A stretch of DNA of 24,480 nt, from the NCBI GenBank assembly GCA_902805805.1, contig CADCUE010000253.1, positions 1 through 24,480 of the forward strand. Direction: 5' to 3'. Source of the stretch: an uncultured Frankineae bacterium. Its GTDB lineage: Bacteria; Actinomycetota; Actinomycetes; Mycobacteriales; SCTD01. Shown piece by piece: positions 8,132-14,168 of the stretch (within the stretch, counting starts at the first letter, position 1; every line of letters starts with the position of its first letter). The translations under genes and the position numbers were made by a program. The notes below the pieces were generated by a model, which did no database searches, had not been told where the DNA came from, and was given only the letters and a program-made list of their open reading frames with translations.

Positions 8132-8183
8132 TACCCTGCTCCCGGACCGCCGGACCGCCGGACCGGTCAGAGAGGGTGCCCGC
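8132..8183 (+). promoter_or_regulatory. Probable promoter -10 and leader of the osmoprotectant ATPase gene
   Basis: TACCCT (8132-8137) fits TANNNT and would give a leader of about 40 bases. The leader contains a tandem repeat of the 8-mer GGACCGCC (8144-8151, 8152-8159) followed by a partial third copy, and a ribosome site GAGAGGG near 8170-8176. The -35 region is weak. Confidence 0.35.
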
Positions 8184-9326
8184 GTGGACGACACCGCCGA
8201 CCCGATGATCCGGCTCGAGGGCGTGAGCAAGCGCTTCCCCGACGGCACGGTCGCCGTCGAGCCGCTCGACCTGTCCGTCCCCCGCGGCGAGATCGTGTGC
8301 CTGGTCGGACCGTCCGGCTGCGGCAAGACGACCACCATGAAGATGGTCAACCGGCTGGTGGAGCCCACCACCGGCCGCATCGTGCTCGACGGCGAGGACG
8401 TCACGGGGGTCGACCCGGTGCAGCTGCGTCGCCGCACCGGCTACGTGATCCAGCAGGTCGGCCTGTTCCCGCACCAGCGCGTGTGGGAGAACGTCGCGAC
8501 CGTGCCGTACCTGCTCGGCTGGGACAAGGCCCGCCGCAGGGCCCGCGCCGACGAGCTGCTGGAGCTCGTCGGGCTCGACCCGGCCGTCTACCGCGACCGG
8601 TGGCCGGCGCAGCTGTCGGGCGGTCAGCGCCAGCGCATCGGCGTCGCCCGGGCGCTGGCCGCCGACCCGCCCGTGCTGCTCATGGACGAGCCGTTCTCGG
8701 CGATCGACCCCATCGCGCGCGACCGCCTGCAGACGGAGTTCCTGCGGGTGCAGTCGCAGGTGCGCAAGACCATCGTCTTCGTGACGCACGACATCGACGA
8801 GGCGGTCCGGCTGGGCGACCGGATCGCCGTCTTCCGCCAGGGCGGCGTGCTCGAGCAGTACGACTCCCCCGCCGTGGTGCTGGGCGCGCCGGCGACGCCG
8901 TTCGTCGCGGACTTCGTCGGCGCCGACCGCGCGCTGCGGCGGCTCTCGGTGACCGGCATCGACACCGCGGAGCTGGACAAGCCGCCGGTCGTCGCCGTCG
9001 ACGCCACGCTGGCCGAGGCCCGCACCACGCTGGAGAGCGCACGCGCGCGCTTCGCCCTGGTGGTGGACGCCGACGAGCGCCTGCACGGCTACGTCGACGT
9101 CGACCGGCTGTCCGGTCCGGGGACCGTCGCCGACCACGCCCGCCGGCTGCCGGCGGCGGTGCCCGCCGACGCGACGCTCAAGGCGGCGATGGGCGAGCTG
9201 CTGCAGCACGACGCGGGCTGGGTCGCCGTCCTCGAACCGACGTCGGAGCGCTGCCTCGGCGTGCTCACCCCCTCCTCCCTGCACGCGGCCCTGCGCCGCT
9301 CCGTGGAGGCCGAGCAGGGTTCCTAG
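8184..9326 (+). CDS. Osmoprotectant ABC transporter ATPase (OpuBA/ProV type)
   Basis: 380 aa. All nucleotide-binding motifs are present: Walker A GPSGCGKT (residues 42-49), Q-loop near 90, signature LSGGQ (144-148), Walker B VLLMDE (164-169) and the H-loop histidine 202 in VTHDIDEA. Residues from about 250 form a C-terminal region with two CBS-like halves (RFALVVDADERLHGYVDV and GWVAVLEPTSERCLGVL). In OpuA-type transporters these sense ionic strength or nucleotides. The GTG at 8184 is preferred over the ATG at 8205 because GAGAGG lies at good spacing. It should power the permeases at 4983 and 5660 but is transcribed separately, from a promoter just upstream. Its stop overlaps the TetR stop tail-to-tail in the four bases CTAG. 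Confidence 0.95.
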   Translation: MDDTADPMIRLEGVSKRFPDGTVAVEPLDLSVPRGEIVCLVGPSGCGKTTTMKMVNRLVEPTTGRIVLDGEDVTGVDPVQLRRRTGYVIQQVGLFPHQRVWENVATVPYLLGWDKARRRARADELLELVGLDPAVYRDRWPAQLSGGQRQRIGVARALAADPPVLLMDEPFSAIDPIARDRLQTEFLRVQSQVRKTIVFVTHDIDEAVRLGDRIAVFRQGGVLEQYDSPAVVLGAPATPFVADFVGADRALRRLSVTGIDTAELDKPPVVAVDATLAEARTTLESARARFALVVDADERLHGYVDVDRLSGPGTVADHARRLPAAVPADATLKAAMGELLQHDAGWVAVLEPTSERCLGVLTPSSLHAALRRSVEAEQGS

Positions 9327-10054
9327 GTCGAGGACCGCAGCTGCTGGAGGAGGCCGAGCAGGTCCGTCAGCACCCCGCGCAGCAGGCGGTAGCGGGCCAG
9401 ACCGACCAGCCGGGCGACGAGGGGGACGGTGCCGTCGACCAGGGCGTAGGTCCGGGCCGACGACGGGGAGTCGTCGTGCACCCAGAACAGCACGACCCCC
9501 ATGGAGCCCAGCCAGAGCAGCTCGGGCAGCGCCGCCCGCAGCTCGGGCGGCAGCTTGAGCCCTCGCGCCCCCTCGACCACCTCGACGTACAGCGACACCG
9601 CGACGGCGCGCGCGGGCGCGGACTGCTCGCTGAACGGGCTGAGAGGACTGCGCGGGTCGGCCGCCGAGCGGAAGAAGTCGACGGCGAAGCCCTTCTCGGA
9701 CTGCATGGTGTCGAGGCGGCTGCGCAGGACACCGTGCAGCCGCGCCTCGAAGGTGGTCTCCCGGTCCAGCACCGGACGGGCCGCCGCGGCGTGCCGCTCC
9801 TGCGACGCGGCGTAGTAGGCCTGCACCAGGTGCTGCTTGCTCGGGAAGTAGTAGTAGGCGTTGCCCACGGACACGCCCGCCTCGGCGGCGATCAGCCGCA
9901 TCGTCGTGGCCTCGTAGCCCTTCTCCCGGAACAGCCGCAGAGCCGTCTGCAGGATGTGCTCGCGGGTCTGCTGGCCCTTCGGTGACGGCGCCGTCCCGGC
10001 CGCCGGCGCCGCGCCGGTCAGCGGTCTAGGCGGGGGTGCAGTCACACGCCTCAC
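9323..10054 (-). CDS. TetR family transcriptional regulator
   Basis: 243 aa. The N-terminal helix-turn-helix is typical: TREHILQTALRLFREKGYEATTMRLIAAEAGVSVGNAYYYFPSKQHLVQ, residues about 30-78. A long helical ligand-binding domain follows. The start is GTG at 10052-10054, with an in-frame GTG at 10045 as an alternative; either overlaps the end of the DCC gene by 20-29 bases, so the two are translationally coupled. It is the last gene of the operon 10831 to 9323. Two copies of a TetR-style palindrome flank the operon promoter, so I infer that it represses its own operon. The inducing ligand is unknown. Its stop shares CTAG with the convergent ATPase gene. Confidence 0.92.
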   Translation of the reverse strand: MRRVTAPPPRPLTGAAPAAGTAPSPKGQQTREHILQTALRLFREKGYEATTMRLIAAEAGVSVGNAYYYFPSKQHLVQAYYAASQERHAAAARPVLDRETTFEARLHGVLRSRLDTMQSEKGFAVDFFRSAADPRSPLSPFSEQSAPARAVAVSLYVEVVEGARGLKLPPELRAALPELLWLGSMGVVLFWVHDDSPSSARTYALVDGTVPLVARLVGLARYRLLRGVLTDLLGLLQQLRSST

Positions 10055-10418
10055 CGTAGGTCCCGAGCGAGCGCCGGTGGCGCGACACGAAGCTGACCAC
10101 CGCCCGGGCCCGCGGCATCAGGGCTGGGCTGCTCAGCCGGGAGGCCAGCCCCCGCTTGCCGTCGAGCGCCCACAGGCACACGACCCAGGCCTTGGCCCCG
10201 ATCCAGACCTCACCGCCGTCACCGACCACGGTCAGGTCCTCGAGGGTCATCCGCGGGTCGAGGAACGGGTAGCGCGTGCGGGCCTGCGGCGAGGCGGCCG
10301 CCAGGAAGTCCAGCGGGACCAGCTGCGGCTGGCGCTCGAGCCAGGCCCGGGCGGTGCGGCACAGGTTGCAGCGGTCGTCGTACAGGACGGTCACCCTCGT
10401 GACGGGGGCGTCGCTCAT
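10026..10418 (-). CDS. DCC-family thiol-disulfide oxidoreductase (DUF393)
   Basis: 130 aa. The N-terminal TVLYDDRCNLCRTARAWLE carries the family's D-x-R-C-x-x-C motif, with cysteines at residues 17 and 20, in a thioredoxin-like context. Later segments (LDPRMTLEDLTVVGDGGEVWIGAKAWVVCLWAL) match DUF393. The family is predicted to have thiol-disulfide exchange activity; few members have been tested. The ATG at 10416-10418 overlaps the stop of the membrane-protein gene as ATGA, and its end overlaps the TetR start, so it is the middle gene of a tightly coupled three-gene operon. No signal peptide is seen, so the protein is probably cytosolic, perhaps docking to the partner membrane protein (inference). 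A second cysteine pair sits at the extreme C-terminus (EACDCTPA). Confidence 0.88.
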   Translation of the reverse strand: MSDAPVTRVTVLYDDRCNLCRTARAWLERQPQLVPLDFLAAASPQARTRYPFLDPRMTLEDLTVVGDGGEVWIGAKAWVVCLWALDGKRGLASRLSSPALMPRARAVVSFVSRHRRSLGTYGEACDCTPA

Positions 10419-10831
10419 GACGGCAGGGCCGGCGCGCCCCACACGGCATCGGGCGCCACGGGCGGCCGCGCTGCGACCCGGCTGCTCAGCTGCGCCCGGC
10501 GACGGAGCTTGTTGAGCACGAACAGGTTCGCGAGGTGCAGCACGCCGAGCACGAGCACGACCGTGCCGACCTTCATCGACAGGGCCTCGATGGCCGACAC
10601 CGCGTCGACGACGACGTCGGTGGTCTTGAGCGCGACCGACACGTAACCCAGGTTGACCAGGTAGAAGCCGACGACCAGCAGGTGGTTCACGGCCGAGGCC
10701 AGCTCCTCGTCGCCGTCGAAGACGTCGAGCAGGAACACCCGGCCGTTGCGGCGCAGGGTGTTGCCGACCCACAGCGTGATCGGCACGGCGAGGGCGACGT
10801 ACGAGGCGTAGGTCAGCACGAGCGGGTCCAT
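10415..10831 (-). CDS. Small integral membrane protein, function unknown
   Basis: 138 aa with about three membrane helices: residues 5-25 (VLTYASYVALAVPITLWVG), 45-68 (SAVNHLLVVGFYLVNLGYVSV) and 87-107 (KVGTVVLVLGVLHLANLFVL). A basic, then proline-rich, cytosolic tail follows. I do not recognise a named family. The start is ATG at 10829-10831, chosen because GGAGGA sits five bases upstream; an in-frame ATG at 10894 would lie upstream of the inferred transcript start. It is the first gene of the operon with the DCC protein and the TetR regulator, downstream of a well-formed promoter and two operators. A histidine in each of helices 2 and 3 (NHLL, VLHLAN) is notable, but I cannot claim heme or metal binding. 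Confidence 0.75.
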   Translation of the reverse strand: MDPLVLTYASYVALAVPITLWVGNTLRRNGRVFLLDVFDGDEELASAVNHLLVVGFYLVNLGYVSVALKTTDVVVDAVSAIEALSMKVGTVVLVLGVLHLANLFVLNKLRRRAQLSSRVAARPPVAPDAVWGAPALPS

Positions 10832-10844
10832 GGTTCCTCCGTAG

Positions 10845-10858
10845 TTGAACGTGTTCAG
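10845..10858. promoter_or_regulatory. Operator copy 1 for the TetR operon
   Basis: TTGAACGTGTTCAG: 13 of 14 bases match the perfect copy at 10903. It lies just downstream of the predicted transcription start and 14 bases before the ATG at 10831, a position where a bound repressor would block the operon. Confidence 0.65.
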
Positions 10859-10865
10859 TACAGAG

Positions 10866-10894
10866 ACCGTAGGGCTCCAGCGACCCTTGGGCAA
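10866..10894 (-). promoter_or_regulatory. Promoter of the membrane protein/DCC/TetR operon
   Basis: On the minus strand: -35 TTGCCC (10889-10894), a 17-base spacer, -10 TACGGT (10866-10871). Start of transcription is predicted near 10859, inside or next to operator copy 1. A third palindrome, CCCTTG-GG-CAAGGG (10884-10897), covers the -35 element. Confidence 0.6.
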
Positions 10895-10902
10895 GGGTGA
10901 AC

Positions 10903-10916
10903 TTGAACGTGTTCAA
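10903..10916. promoter_or_regulatory. Operator copy 2 for the TetR operon
   Basis: TTGAAC-GT-GTTCAA has perfect 6-base arms around a 2-base centre. It lies 58 bases from copy 1 and just upstream of the -35 element. Paired palindromes around a promoter of an operon that encodes a TetR protein are typical of autoregulation. Confidence 0.65.
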
Positions 10917-10968
10917 CCGGCCCTGCTCCACGGCTCCGACCACGTCCTGCCACAGTGGAGGCGTGTCC

Positions 10969-11001
10969 GTGACCCCGAGCTCGCCGGGAACCCGTCCGTG
11001 A
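10969..11001 (+). other. Possible 10-codon upstream ORF before the BioD-like gene
   Basis: TGGAGG (10956-10961), the best ribosome site in the region, is 7 bases before a GTG that opens a 10-codon frame (MTPSSPGTRP). Its TGA (10999-11001) overlaps the GTG of the BioD-like gene (10998-11000) as GTGA. An in-frame GTG also occurs at 10963, too close to the ribosome site. It may be a leader peptide that couples translation to the downstream gene, which lacks a good ribosome site of its own. Confidence 0.4.
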
Positions 11002-11708
11002 CAGCTCTGCTCGTGGTGGGCGCCGGGCCGGGCGTCGGGACGACGAAGGTGTGCGCCGCCGTCGCCGCGCTGGCGGTCGAGCGCAGTGCCGGCTGCACCG
11101 TCGTGCAGCCCGCCGAGACGGGCGTGGCGGACGGCGCAGAAGGGAGCCTGGCCACGGTCGCGCGGCTCGCGCAGGGTGCGCGGACGGTCGAGCTGACCCG
11201 CTTCCCCGACCGGCTGCCTCCCGCCGCCGCCGCGCGCTGGAGCGGCCGCCCTGCGCTGGACCCCGCGGTGTGCGCCGAGGCGGTGCTGTCCGCCTCGCGG
11301 GACGGGGGGCTGGCGGTCGTCGACGCCTCGGGCGGGCTGCTCGTGCGCTACGACGACGACGGCTCCACCCCCGCCGCGCTCGCACGCACCCTGCGGCTGC
11401 CGGTCGTCGTGGTCGCCGGTGCCGGAGACGGCGCGGTGAACGCGACAGCCCTGACGCTGGAGGCGGCGGCCTCCCGAGGACTGGCCCTGCTCGGGGTCGT
11501 CCTCGGTCGCTGGCCGGTCGACCCCGGTCCGGCCGAGCGCAGTGCCGTCGACGATCTCGAGATGCTCGCCGCCCGACCGCTGCTGGGCGCGCTGCCCCCG
11601 GCGTCCTGCGACCCTGGGGTGTTCCGGGAGCAGGCCCGGACCGGTCTCGGACCTGCGCTGGGCGGCGCCTTCGACGCAGCGGCGTTCCGCCGCCGGGCGC
11701 GGTCGTGA
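10998..11708 (+). CDS. BioD-like (dethiobiotin synthetase family) protein with lost catalytic lysines
   Basis: 236 aa. It follows actinobacterial BioD along its whole length: TALLVVGAGPGVGTTKVCAAVAAL, VVQPAETG, VVDASGGLLV, VVVVAGAGDGAVNATALTLEA, LGVVLGRWP, LGALPPAS. BioD normally carboxylates diaminopelargonate to dethiobiotin with ATP. Here the P-loop lysine 15 is threonine (GVGTT instead of GVGKT) and the substrate/phosphate lysine 37 is glutamine (VQPAETG instead of KPVQTG). The conserved VEGAGG is VDASGG. No bioA, bioF or bioB is nearby. It is therefore probably a pseudoenzyme or has a different activity. The start is GTG at 10998, which gives the standard N-terminus. The stop overlaps the racemase start (GTGA), so the two are co-translated. 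Confidence 0.75.
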   Translation: MTALLVVGAGPGVGTTKVCAAVAALAVERSAGCTVVQPAETGVADGAEGSLATVARLAQGARTVELTRFPDRLPPAAAARWSGRPALDPAVCAEAVLSASRDGGLAVVDASGGLLVRYDDDGSTPAALARTLRLPVVVVAGAGDGAVNATALTLEAAASRGLALLGVVLGRWPVDPGPAERSAVDDLEMLAARPLLGALPPASCDPGVFREQARTGLGPALGGAFDAAAFRRRARS

Positions 11709-12844
11709 CGCGGCAGGGGCCGCTGACCGGCGTCAAGGTCGTCGAGCTGGCCGGGCTCGGACCGGCGCCGCACGCCTGCATGGTCCTGGCCGACCTCGGC
11801 GCCGACGTCCTGCGCGTCGACCGGCCCGGCGGCGGCTTCGGCGTGACGGCCACCGATCTGCTGTCCCGGTCGCGGCGCTCGGTCGCGGTCGACCTCAAGC
11901 GCTCCGGCGGCGCCGAGGTGGTCCTGCGCCTCGCCGACTCGGCGGACGTGCTCGTCGAGGGCCTGCGCCCCGGGGTCGCCGAGCGGCTCGGGATCGGTCC
12001 CGACATCGCCACCGCACGCAACGCGCGGCTGGTCTACGGCCGGATGACCGGCTGGGGGCAGGACGGGCCGCTGGCCGCGCGCGTCGGGCACGACCTCGAC
12101 TACCTCGCCGTGACCGGAGCCCTGTCCACGGTCGGGGAGGCAGGCGGCGCGCCCGTACCGCCCCTCAACCTGGTGGCGGACTTCGGCGGCGGGTCGATGC
12201 TGCTCGTCGCAGGCGTCCTGGCGGCCCTCGTCGAACGGGCGACGAGCGGTCGTGGCCAGGTCGTGGACGCCGCCATGGTCGACGGCGTCAGCACCCTGCT
12301 GGCGATGACGTGGGGGATGCGTGCCGACGGGGCCTGGCAGGACGAACGCGGCAGCAACCTGCTCGACGGCGGCGCACCGTTCTACGCGACGTACGCCTGC
12401 GCGGACGGCCGGTGGCTCGCGATCGCGGCGATCGAGCCGCAGTTCTGGGCGGTCGTGGTCGAGCAGCTCGACCTCGCGGACGCCCCTGGCCAGTCCGACG
12501 TCACGCGCTGGCCCGAGCTGCGTCGGCGGGTCGCGGCGGCGGTCGCCCGGCGCACGCGGGACGAGTGGGCCGCGGTCTTCGATCCGCTCGACGCCTGCGT
12601 GGCCCCCGTCCTGACCCTCGGCGAGGCGGCCCAGCACCCGCACCTGCTGGCCCGAGGCACGCTCGTGGAGATCGACGGCGTGGTGCAGCCCGCGCCCTCC
12701 CCGCGGCTGTCCCGCACGCCCGGCGCCGTGAGCGGTCCCCCCACCCTCCCGGGGCAGCACACCGACGAGGCGCTGCGGGACTGGGGGTTCTCCGCCGACG
12801 AGCTGACCGACCTGGCGGCCGCGGGGGTCGTCGTCCAGGCGTGA
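11705..12844 (+). CDS. Alpha-methylacyl-CoA racemase-type CoA transferase family III protein
   Basis: 379 aa, CaiB/BaiF (family III) fold. It begins PLTGVKVVELAGLGPAPHACMVLADLGADVLRVDRP. It most resembles bacterial alpha-methylacyl-CoA racemase, which interconverts 2R- and 2S-methyl-branched acyl-CoAs so that they can be beta-oxidised. The three catalytic residues known from the M. tuberculosis enzyme (His126, Asp156, Glu241) are matched here at His129 (VGHDLDY), Asp159 (VADFGGGSM) and Glu244 (AIEPQFW), so it should be active. The GTG overlaps the BioD-like stop codon. It is convergent with DUF427, 35 bases away. The substrate could be a branched fatty acid, a bile-acid or sterol side chain, or a related acyl-CoA; sequence alone does not decide. 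Confidence 0.93.
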   Translation: MTRQGPLTGVKVVELAGLGPAPHACMVLADLGADVLRVDRPGGGFGVTATDLLSRSRRSVAVDLKRSGGAEVVLRLADSADVLVEGLRPGVAERLGIGPDIATARNARLVYGRMTGWGQDGPLAARVGHDLDYLAVTGALSTVGEAGGAPVPPLNLVADFGGGSMLLVAGVLAALVERATSGRGQVVDAAMVDGVSTLLAMTWGMRADGAWQDERGSNLLDGGAPFYATYACADGRWLAIAAIEPQFWAVVVEQLDLADAPGQSDVTRWPELRRRVAAAVARRTRDEWAAVFDPLDACVAPVLTLGEAAQHPHLLARGTLVEIDGVVQPAPSPRLSRTPGAVSGPPTLPGQHTDEALRDWGFSADELTDLAAAGVVVQA

Positions 12845-12879
12845 CGCCGGCGGTCCGTTGCGGCCCGCGCCTCGGCCGG

Positions 12880-13344
12880 TCACCAGCCGGAGGTGCCCGG
12901 AGCGCCCTTGAACGGCCCCACGAGGTCGTCTGTGATCCAGCCGCCGTAGAAGCCGCCCTCCTGGGCCCGCACCGCCTCGCCGTCGACCGTGCACTCGTCC
13001 ATCGCCGCGGGGTAGACGGCCACGGCGTCGCGCAGCGCCGCGTAGGCGGCTCGCGGCTGCGGGTAGCTCCAGGCGGCGCGCCGGGCCGTGCGCCCTCCGG
13101 CGGTGACGTCGAAGTAGCGGGCGATGCCCTTCCACTCGCAGAGCGACGAGCCCTCCGCCTCGACGAGCGAGCCGTCCAGCCAGTCCTGCACCGGCAGGTA
13201 CCACCCCGGTGGGTGGCTCGTCTCCAGCACCCGCAGCGCCCGGGACGTGCGGCAGACCTCCACCCCGGCGAGCACGACCGTGACGAGCCGCGAGGACGGC
13301 TCGACCCTCGGCGGTCTGGGGTAGTCCCAGACGGACTCGGTCAG
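12880..13344 (-). CDS. DUF427 domain protein, probable CTG start
   Basis: 154 aa if translation starts at CTG (13342-13344). The core (LAGVEVCRTSRALRVLETSHPPGWYLPVQDWL, EWKGIARYFDV, AWSYPQPRAAYAALRDAVAVYP) is plainly DUF427, a small conserved domain of unknown function. The first canonical in-frame start is GTG at 13275, but this would remove the conserved N-terminal ESVWDYPRPPRVEPSSRL. No ATG, GTG or TTG is in frame upstream of it. The CTG overlaps the DUF3618 stop codon as CTGA, the same 4-base geometry as the GTGA/ATGA overlaps elsewhere in the window, so I take CTG as the start. A sequencing error is the main alternative. Confidence 0.8.
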   Translation of the reverse strand: MTESVWDYPRPPRVEPSSRLVTVVLAGVEVCRTSRALRVLETSHPPGWYLPVQDWLDGSLVEAEGSSLCEWKGIARYFDVTAGGRTARRAAWSYPQPRAAYAALRDAVAVYPAAMDECTVDGEAVRAQEGGFYGGWITDDLVGPFKGAPGTSGW

Positions 13345-14168
13345 CGGCGTCGGAGGGCTCGGCGGCTGCGCCGACGCCGGCGCAGGAGCAGCAGCACCGC
13401 AGCGACGAGGGCGGCGACGCCCGCCCCGGCGTAGACCGGCGGCACGGGCGGCACCGGCGAAGCGGTGCTGACCGGACGCGGAGCCGGCAGCTCCGAGCCC
13501 GCCGGCTCCACCGTGGTCCCCGCCGCGTCCGCACGGTCGGCCAGCGAGCCGGTCGTGTCCACGGACTCCGGCGGCGGCAGCTCCCCCACGTCGATCGACT
13601 GGGTGTTGGGGGGCAGCGGCGACGGCGAGGCGCTGGAGACCGGGCCGTCGGACGGCGCCCGACCGTCGGACGTGGACGCGGCCGACGTCCCGGACCCGGT
13701 CACCGGGGTCGCGCTGCCGATGGCCACCGACGTCGCAGGGCTGAGCGGACTGCGCACGGGACCGGCGTCCGACGGACCGGAGACCTTCTCCCGGACCGAG
13801 GCGGCGGCCCCCTTCACGACTTCCGTCGCCGTGCTGGTCCTGTCCTTGAGCACACCGCCCGCCACGATGGCCTTCTCTCGGACCACCTCGGCGGCGGTGC
13901 TGGCGTGCTGCTTGACGATGACGGTGGCGTCGGCCACACCCTCCCGGGCCTGCTGCTTGCTGCGCTCGACGACCTTCTTGGGGCTGACCCGGTCGACGAT
14001 GGCGTCGATGGTGACGGCCAGCTCCTCACGGGTCTTCTCGATGTCGCTGACGAGCTGGTCGGTGTCCGTGCTGCCGGCGTGCGCGTTCGCACGCTGCTGC
14101 GCCGGCGTGGGCGGCCGCTCCGGGGACGACGACACCTCGATCGCCTTGCTGGTTGCCTCGTCCGCCAC
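13341..14168 (-). CDS. DUF3618 family protein with C-terminal membrane anchor
   Basis: 275 aa from the GTG at 14166-14168, chosen for the GGGAGAG ribosome site just upstream. Residues about 35-75 (DTDQLVSDIEKTREELAVTIDAIVDRVSPKKVVERS) are the DUF3618 motif, a short helical hairpin found in actinobacterial membrane-associated proteins. Helical, weakly repeated segments follow (STAAEVVREKA, STATEVVKGAA; residues 90-130). A long Pro/Ser/Thr/Ala-rich, low-complexity stretch spans 135-245. A single membrane helix (246-262) ends in an Arg-rich tail, so the N-terminal part and linker may be outside, or the tail cytosolic. The function is unknown. It is translationally coupled to DUF427 and divergent from the metal transporter across 233 bases. 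Confidence 0.8.
   Translation of the reverse strand: MADEATSKAIEVSSSPERPPTPAQQRANAHAGSTDTDQLVSDIEKTREELAVTIDAIVDRVSPKKVVERSKQQAREGVADATVIVKQHASTAAEVVREKAIVAGGVLKDRTSTATEVVKGAAASVREKVSGPSDAGPVRSPLSPATSVAIGSATPVTGSGTSAASTSDGRAPSDGPVSSASPSPLPPNTQSIDVGELPPPESVDTTGSLADRADAAGTTVEPAGSELPAPRPVSTASPVPPVPPVYAGAGVAALVAAVLLLLRRRRRSRRALRRR

Noticed and set aside
10845..10997. Longer BioD-like protein starting at an ATG within the operator region
   Set aside because: The extra N-terminal residues have no counterpart in BioD, the ATG lies inside operator copy 1, and the GTG at 10998 gives the standard N-terminus.
11348..13534. 728-codon minus-strand frame across the racemase and DUF427
   Set aside because: It spans two real genes in other frames, shows no family motif and has no ribosome site; a composition artefact.
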